From contig JASEFH010000024.1 in NCBI GenBank assembly GCA_030019205.1, positions 1 to 35,383 on the forward strand: DNA of 35,383 nucleotides, given 5' to 3'. This document shows, piece after piece, positions 31,351 to 35,383 of this stretch. This DNA is from Methanomicrobiales archaeon (GTDB taxonomy: Archaea; Halobacteriota; Methanomicrobia; Methanomicrobiales; JACTUA01). The notes below the pieces were generated by a model. The model saw only the letters and a list, made by a program, of their open reading frames with translations, had not been told where the DNA came from and ran no database searches. Numbering within the stretch: position 1 is the first letter of the stretch; the number at the start of each line of letters is the position of its first letter. A program made the translations under genes and the position numbers.

Positions 31351-31669
31351 AAACCGTCAGCATCTTCTCCATGGGGATTTCGACGAAGTCCCGGTTTTTA
31401 CCATCGGGCACGCCGATTGCCTGCATGCTGGAGGCATTGAGCTCGTTCAAGACGCGCGTAGTGCTGCTCACATTAACCGGAGTATATCGCGCCATTATAG
31501 TATGCTCCGTATTGGTACCCTCGTACACCATGCCATTACAGCGAGTATCGTGCAGGCTATCGTAGCATCGGTCCCCACAGGGCTTCCTGTTGCTCTTCCC
31601 CGGATACGCCCTGCCATCACAGCAGGTACCAGTGTTTTTATGGCAGGTATCCACACAGGGCAGTCGCAT
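31241..31669 (-). pseudogene. Cys-rich galaxin-like ORF, probably truncated by the repeat
   Basis: A 142-residue frame. The first part holds two 27-residue units with the same Cys layout, LPCVDTCHKNTGTCCDGRAY then KPCGDRCYDSLHDTRCNGMVY (81-bp period in DNA), as in galaxin-like repeat proteins of methanogen surfaces. A linker (MARYTPVNVSSTTRVLNELN, MQAIGVPDGKNRDFVEIP) follows. From about 31350 on the frame lies inside copy B of the dispersed repeat, so the C-terminal 35 residues (Arg/Pro/Ser-rich) are probably not original. No signal peptide is present, and an upstream in-frame TGA leaves room for only 16 more residues, so the 5' end may also be missing. Best read as a gene fragment. Confidence 0.45.
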
Positions 31670-31889
31670 CCAGACCGTGGCATGCCTTATGGCGAAACTA
31701 ATCGCTGCAATCTCGCTTCAGAGGTTCTCCCGTCTTTACTCCCCGGAAGGGTTGAGATCCTCGGGCCAGTTGATCCGAAGCCCAGAGACACTCGGTTCTG
31801 GAGTTCAGAGGTATTGCGTGGAACCGGTGTGCAAGGAGGAGTGTAACAGGAAAGTTTAGTTACAACCCTGAAGGATACGGACAGGTATA
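31670..31889. other. AT-moderate gap between the Cys-rich ORF and hicA
   Basis: About 220 bp. A plus-strand frame (31502-31846) overlaps, but its repetitiveness (81-bp period) comes from the Cys-rich units on the other strand. AGTTTAGTTA near 31852-31861 is a possible TATA element for hicA. Nothing else is recognised. Confidence 0.35.
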
Positions 31890-32126
31890 GTGACACAGTT
31901 CCGGGGCATAAGGGGATCCGATGTGGTCAAGGCTCTCGTTCGCGCGGGCGGTATCGTGTGACAGGGCAAAGGGGATCATCGGAACATCAGGATGCCGAAT
32001 GGGCAGCTGATCACCATCCCGATATCCAGGGAGCTGAAGATTGGTCTCCTCAAAGCGGTAATAAAGAGAGCGGGGCTGGCCGAAGAAGAGTTTGAACGGT
32101 TGCTATCGGGGGAAGATCTATGCTAG
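31890..32126 (+). pseudogene. HicA-family toxin with an in-frame TGA
   Basis: From GTG at 31890 the frame reads FRGIRGSDVVKALVRAGGIV, then TGA (31959-31961), then QGKGDHRNIRMPNGQLITIP, ELKIGLLKAVIKRAGLAEEEF to TAG at 32124-32126. This is a complete small HicA (double-stranded-RNA-binding-like fold) with one stop before the QGKGDH segment, which carries the catalytic His. A one-base change from CGA, AGA or GGA would make it, and the surrounding family often has Arg here. Restarting at ATG 31992 would give a 44-residue piece without that His. The 3' end overlaps hicB by 7 bp, the normal layout of this module. The toxin is probably inactive, unless the base is an error. Confidence 0.72.
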
Positions 32127-32350
32127 AATATACCGTGTTGATACACCCGGCTGAAGAAGGAGGCTACTGGGCCGATGTTCCGGCACTCCCGAGATGTTTC
32201 AGTCAGGGTGACACGATCGATGAGACGATGAGAAATATCAAAGAGGCGATTGAGGCACACATTCTGGCACTGCACGAGGAGGATGAGAAGACTCCACCAG
32301 AAGAGGAGCTAATCATTGGCAGGGTCCGGGTGGAAGCCGCAGAAGTGTGA
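32120..32350 (+). CDS. HicB-family antitoxin
   Basis: A 76-residue protein matching HicB: MLEYTVLIHPAEEGGYWADVPALPRCFSQGDTIDETMRNIKEAIEAHI, the partial RNase-H-like fold, then a short acidic tail (EEDEKTPPEEE, RVRVEAAEV). It has no long C-terminal HTH or ribbon-helix-helix, so autorepression of the operon is uncertain. It overlaps the inactivated hicA by 7 bp, which would couple their translation. With its toxin disabled it could persist as an antidote to another HicA or as a relic. The frame is intact. Confidence 0.85.
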   Translation: MLEYTVLIHPAEEGGYWADVPALPRCFSQGDTIDETMRNIKEAIEAHILALHEEDEKTPPEEELIIGRVRVEAAEV

Positions 32351-32697
32351 GAATCACCCCATTTTACAATTACCGGGTGCCTGTTGCCATTCCTCTCGAC
32401 TACCCTGCACACCTGCGAAGAGATAGAGCTGGCAGCGAGAACCGAAAGCCGCCACGATGCGAGCCTGTGAGCGAAGAGTCCCGCCCTTCTGCGGATCGTG
32501 AAGAAGGGGGTTGGGCTGTCGCCACGGTCAGGGGATCCGAGGCACCGGTTACACCTCCCGCCGGACCGTTGCGGATCTGCCGCCGTCGAGGGATTGATAC
32601 CGAGCGATGGGTCCCTACCGGTGGTGCATATCGCAGAACCATTTCCGCATGCATGGTATTCCGCAACCCTTTTTCATCGCAGTGCTGAGTATCTATC
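32351..32697. other. Intergenic region without a recognisable gene
   Basis: About 350 bp. Frames on both strands run through it (for example 32347-32688 plus and 32400-32747 minus), but their translations are mixed in character and show no motif, and neither has an SD. A CCCATTTTAC stretch follows hicB and may end its transcript. Confidence 0.4.
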
Positions 32698-32916
32698 ATG
32701 CGGCCGATAGAGGGGTATACCGAGTACAGGCGCCGGGAATACTGCAACGATGTCAGGTGTCCGATTCAGCTGCTGCTGAATCGGGAAGTCGAGAAGTCCC
32801 CCGGATACGAAGAGATCCGGGCGATCTGTGCGTCCCACTGTATCCATTCTACCCACGAATTCCACCGCTGGCTGACAGAGAAGGGATACCGGATCGTCCG
32901 ACCGGCGCAGGAATAA
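32698..32916 (+). CDS. Small conserved methanogen protein
   Basis: A 72-residue protein: MRPIEGYTEYRRREYCNDVRC at the start, RAICASHCIHSTHEFHRWLTEKGYRIVRP at the end. The two paired cysteines (C-x4-C and C-x3-C, with His nearby) could bind zinc or an Fe-S cluster. I recall similar uncharacterised proteins in methanogens, but no function is established. It is followed after 53 bp by the aldolase gene on the same strand. No SD is visible. Confidence 0.6.
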   Translation: MRPIEGYTEYRRREYCNDVRCPIQLLLNREVEKSPGYEEIRAICASHCIHSTHEFHRWLTEKGYRIVRPAQE

Positions 32917-32969
32917 ACCCAGGTTTTTATTGGTATCGCCGTGCATAATATTCCTCGTGAAGTGTCCCT

Positions 32970-33788
32970 ATGGTATATCTCGACGTTGGAATTCAGAGCC
33001 GGATGAACCGGATCATCGACCCGAAAGACAACCGGGTGGTCATGCTCGCGATCGACCACCCCTACTTCCAGGGGCCGACGACGGGCCTGCGCAATATGAG
33101 TAAAACGATAAAGACCCTGCTGCCCTACTGCGACTGCCTGATGACGACGCGAGGAGCGGTGCGGAGCAATATCGCGCCCGAAGATCTCGGATCGAAACCC
33201 ATCATGCTGCGGGTCTCGGGGGGTAACAGCGTTCTATTCGAAGACTTGAGCGACGAGAAGATCACGGTCACCATCCAGGAAGCCATCCGGATGGATGCGG
33301 CCGGCGTCGCCGTCAGCGTGTACATCGGCTCGCCCCACCAGCAGCAGACGATCCTGAACCTCACGGATACGATCAACCGGGCCGAAGAGTACGGAATTCC
33401 CGTTCTGGCCGTGACCGCCGTCGGCAAAGACATGGTCCGGGACCTGCGCTACCTGGCTCTCGCATCCCGCATCTGCCAGGACGCCGGGGCCCGGATCGTC
33501 AAGACCTATTACTGCGAGGAGTTCTCCCGGCTGGTCGACGCGGTCGCTCCCACGGCGGTCGTCGTCGCCGGAGGAAAACGCACCAGCCCCCCCGACTCTC
33601 TTCAGGTGGTCTACAACGCGATCCAGGCGGGTGCCGCGGGAGTCGATTTCGGGCGGAACATCTTCCAGGACGATAACCCGATCGGCATGATCCAGGCGAT
33701 CCGCTCCATCGTCCACGAGGATCATACGGTCAGGGAAGCCCTGGACATCTACAATGCCTCTCTGCCCGGGGCATCCCGGCTCGAGTGA
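32970..33788 (+). CDS. LsrF-like class I aldolase/thiolase (DhnA family)
   Basis: A 272-residue TIM-barrel protein very similar in pattern to LsrF of the AI-2 pathway: DVGIQSRMNRIIDPKDNRVV, VMLAIDHPYFQGPTTGL, CDCLMTTRGAVRSNI, LRVSGGNS, VYIGSPHQQQT, VTAVGKDMVRDLRYLALASRI, then the active-site strand AGARIVKTYYCEEF with Lys that forms the Schiff base, and AGAAGVDFGRNIFQ. LsrF cleaves or transfers acetyl from a phosphorylated dione, while related archaeal enzymes start aromatic amino acid synthesis (ADTH synthase), so the substrate is open. An alternative start is the ATG at 33003. The gene is 38 bp before a zinc dehydrogenase, and the two are likely one operon. Confidence 0.82.
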   Translation: MVYLDVGIQSRMNRIIDPKDNRVVMLAIDHPYFQGPTTGLRNMSKTIKTLLPYCDCLMTTRGAVRSNIAPEDLGSKPIMLRVSGGNSVLFEDLSDEKITVTIQEAIRMDAAGVAVSVYIGSPHQQQTILNLTDTINRAEEYGIPVLAVTAVGKDMVRDLRYLALASRICQDAGARIVKTYYCEEFSRLVDAVAPTAVVVAGGKRTSPPDSLQVVYNAIQAGAAGVDFGRNIFQDDNPIGMIQAIRSIVHEDHTVREALDIYNASLPGASRLE

Positions 33789-33826
33789 TCTCTCATACCT
33801 TGTATGCACTCCCCACGGTGAACAGG

Positions 33827-34879
33827 ATGCGAGCAGCCGTCTACTACGCGAACAGCGACATCCGCGTCGAGGACGTCGACGATCTCTCCGTCGGGCCGGG
33901 AGAGATCAGAGTCAAGGTCATGGCATGCGGCGTCTGCGGCTCGGATGTCATGGAGTGGTACCGGATCCGGCGTGCCGGCAGACCGGGGGGCATCGGGGCG
34001 TTCGGGCACGAATGCACGGGAACCATCGCAGAAGTCGGCTCCGGCGCGGATCCGAAGTGGAGCGTGGGAGACCGGGTCGTGGTCACCCATCACGTCCCCT
34101 GCAATACCTGCAATGCCTGCATCCGCGGGCACACGACGGCCTGCGACACGCTGCAGAGAACGAAATTCAAGAATGCATACGGGGCGTTTGCAGAATACGT
34201 CGTCCTGCCCGCGATCAACGTGGACCGGGGCATCCTGCGCCTTCCCGACACGGTCTCTTTCGATGCGGGGACCTTCGTCGAACCCCTCGGCAGCGTTCTG
34301 CGCGGGCAGCACTGGGCCCCGACCTCGGACGGCCGATCCGTCCTGATCATCGGCGCCGGTATCACCGGCCTGCTGCACGTCCAGGCGGCCCGCTCGAACG
34401 GTGCGGGGTTCATCGCGGTCTCCGACGTCGATCCCGATCGGCTGGAGCTCGCCCGAAAGTTCGGCGCCGATGCGGCCATCTCCGCCACGGAGGACGTTCC
34501 CGGGACGTTCAAAGAGTTGAACGGCGGGCCGGGCGCAGACACCGTCATCATGACGGCACCGGTCCCCGTCTGCGTGCAGCAGTCCCTCGACGCGGTCGGG
34601 GCGGGGGGCACGATCCTCTTCTTCGCCCCCACCCCTCCCGAACACCAGTCCGGGATCAACCTCTGGAACCTGTGGCAGAGAGAGGTCACGATCACTCATT
34701 CCTATGCTGCCGATCTCCACAATCTCTGTACGGCCCTGAAGTGGATCCAGTACAGCAGAGTCAACGTGGCCGATATGATCACCCATGTCCTCCCCCTGCA
34801 GAAGACGGTCGAAGGGTTTCTCCTGACGGCCCGACCGCGGGACGGCAGTCTGAAAGCGATCATCCACCCCCAGGAATAA
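33827..34879 (+). CDS. Zinc-dependent alcohol/polyol dehydrogenase (MDR family)
   Basis: A 350-residue medium-chain dehydrogenase. Catalytic zinc ligands are visible as ACGVCGSD (Cys) and FGHECTG (His-Glu), and the structural zinc loop is CNTCNACIRGHTTAC (four Cys). The Rossmann fold has VLIIGAGITGLLHVQAARS with a DVDPDRLELARKFGAD acid after it, so NAD is favoured over NADP. It resembles sorbitol or threonine dehydrogenases. An ATG at 33785 in the same frame would add 14 residues, but GGTGA 6 nt before the ATG at 33827 and the family start MRAAVYY support 33827. It follows the LsrF-like gene and probably oxidises or reduces a product of that enzyme. A T5 run at 34884-34888 may end the transcript. 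Confidence 0.86.
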   Translation: MRAAVYYANSDIRVEDVDDLSVGPGEIRVKVMACGVCGSDVMEWYRIRRAGRPGGIGAFGHECTGTIAEVGSGADPKWSVGDRVVVTHHVPCNTCNACIRGHTTACDTLQRTKFKNAYGAFAEYVVLPAINVDRGILRLPDTVSFDAGTFVEPLGSVLRGQHWAPTSDGRSVLIIGAGITGLLHVQAARSNGAGFIAVSDVDPDRLELARKFGADAAISATEDVPGTFKELNGGPGADTVIMTAPVPVCVQQSLDAVGAGGTILFFAPTPPEHQSGINLWNLWQREVTITHSYAADLHNLCTALKWIQYSRVNVADMITHVLPLQKTVEGFLLTARPRDGSLKAIIHPQE

Positions 34880-34912
34880 CTAATTTTTCCGACGTTGTAA
34901 TGTGTGTCAGGA

Positions 34913-34950
34913 TGGGCTCGTCGGGATTCGAACCCGAGACTTCGCCGTGT
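34913..34950 (-). tRNA. 3' half of a tRNA gene, probable att remnant
   Basis: On the minus strand the sequence runs from ACACGGCGAAGTCTCGGG through the T-arm (TCGGG-TTCGAAT-CCCGA; complement at 34921-34937) to the acceptor end CGAGCCC plus discriminator A (34913). Homology to a tRNA stops inside the anticodon loop. No sequence matching the missing 5' half (expected GGGCTCG near 34985-35000) occurs up to the window end. The half most resembles a Val tRNA (CAC), from memory. Integrases of the tyrosine family often duplicate exactly this anticodon-loop-to-3'-end segment. An intron in an intact gene is a weaker alternative, since the break is before the usual 37/38 position. Confidence 0.6.
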
Positions 34951-35383
34951 TTATCTGTCCCTTCAGGAAGAGCTCCTATCCCCCTTCAAGGAGAACATGC
35001 ATTTCGACCGGATTCCGAACCAGAACCTCTCGATGAAAAATTCATCGCCAGAACTGAATGTATCGGGCAGGATATCGAGAGGAGTATGAATGCGAGAGAC
35101 AGGATTATTAATGCTCATGCGAAGAACCGCCCTCCCCCCGATTGTGCGCAGGGAAACCTTCGGCATAGCATCCGCAAAGGTATGGCGAAGGCGAGTGCGA
35201 GAAGAATATCCGCCCACATCCGATATCGTATAGGATTCTGCAGGTGCTGCTCCAGCCCTGGATATCAGGGACCGGTTGTTCTTATGCGTGGATATGTCTT
35301 TGACATAAGAAGGAGGATTTCGAATCACCTCTCTCAACCACAAGAGCTTTACCGGAGCATGACGCATACGTGAATGAGGGACT
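34951..35383. other. AT-richer end of the window, no recognisable gene
   Basis: About 430 bp. A minus-strand frame of 134 codons (34963-35367) and a plus-strand frame overlap here; neither translation has motifs, a hydrophobic pattern or an SD. Composition is visibly AT-richer than the preceding operon. If the tRNA half is an attachment site, this DNA would be the first part of the integrated element. Confidence 0.4.

Noticed and set aside
31491-31660. Repeated GCCATTA/CA-type blocks considered as a CRISPR-like array
   Set aside because: Spacing of about 41 and 81 bp matches protein repeat units, and the blocks diverge too much for direct repeats; no cas gene is near.
31502-31846. 114-codon plus-strand ORF opposite the Cys-rich frame
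   Set aside because: Its internal periodicity is explained by the 81-bp period of the Cys-rich units on the minus strand, which has the recognisable pattern.
31959-31961. TGA in hicA read as selenocysteine
   Set aside because: No selenocysteine insertion element or partner is visible and the expected residue at this position is not Cys; decoding of this kind is not known in toxin modules of this group.
34963-35367. 134-codon minus-strand ORF near the window end
   Set aside because: No motif, no SD, no TATA and mixed composition; an overlapping plus frame is equally open. A short frame here (DILLALAFAIPL) resembles the start of small YqaE-type membrane proteins but breaks off at once.
35300-35383. 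TTCGAAT near 35311 as the T-loop of a second tRNA
   Set aside because: The flanking 5-bp stem does not pair and no acceptor or D-arm can be placed on either strand.

Overview
The window looks like about 35 kb of a GC-rich archaeal chromosome, most likely a methanogen of the Methanomicrobiales. This rests on three things. Several genes have TATA-like boxes about 25-30 bp before the start codon and no Shine-Dalgarno (SD) sequence, while others carry clear GGAGG-type SD sites. Many products are families typical of this group (DPSL ferritin, Cache lipoproteins, a small zinc ribbon, a short conserved 72-residue protein). The genes are short, mostly single-gene units on both strands. The order is an inference; no rRNA or methanogenesis gene is present to fix it.

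Layout. 1-7 kb: the end of an AI-2E-type permease, a 32-residue membrane peptide, a double solute-binding lipoprotein with a Cache domain, a GYD protein, a yeast-type cytosine deaminase, a frameshifted Cache protein, a four-cluster radical SAM enzyme and a zinc ribbon. 7-13 kb: ZIP transporter, DPSL ferritin, a membrane protein/winged-helix pair, a CPBP protease homologue with a substituted zinc ligand, then a SatD-like cyclase-fold regulator with a DUF3307-type membrane partner behind tandem operators, and a methyltransferase. 13-17 kb: an NTF2-like protein, an FNR-type flavoprotein diverging from a MarR-MATE efflux operon with a long palindrome between them. 17-19 kb: two convergent frameshifted genes (SABATH-type carboxyl methyltransferase, SdpI-like protein) and a Cys-containing HTH regulator. 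19-24 kb: surface or membrane proteins, a coiled-coil DNA-binding candidate, and about 1.6 kb without a convincing gene. 24-30.6 kb: an overlapping AddB/AddA-like helicase-nuclease pair. 30.6-32.4 kb: a patch of decayed genes, with a frameshifted hicB, a strong hairpin, one copy of a dispersed structured repeat running into a Cys-rich galaxin-like ORF, and a hicAB pair whose hicA has an in-frame TGA. 32.7-34.9 kb: a small conserved protein and an LsrF-like aldolase next to a zinc-dependent dehydrogenase. The window ends with the 3' half of a tRNA gene, which resembles an integration-site remnant, and AT-richer DNA with no recognisable gene.

The most distinctive signals are: the SatD-like regulator with two identical-architecture palindromes; the AddAB pair in which both subunits seem to carry a Cys4 iron-staple nuclease; the radical SAM protein with ferredoxin and xanthine-oxidase-type [2Fe-2S] modules; the shared intergenic repeat; and the concentration of single-base frameshifts, which needs read-level checking before any gene is called dead.
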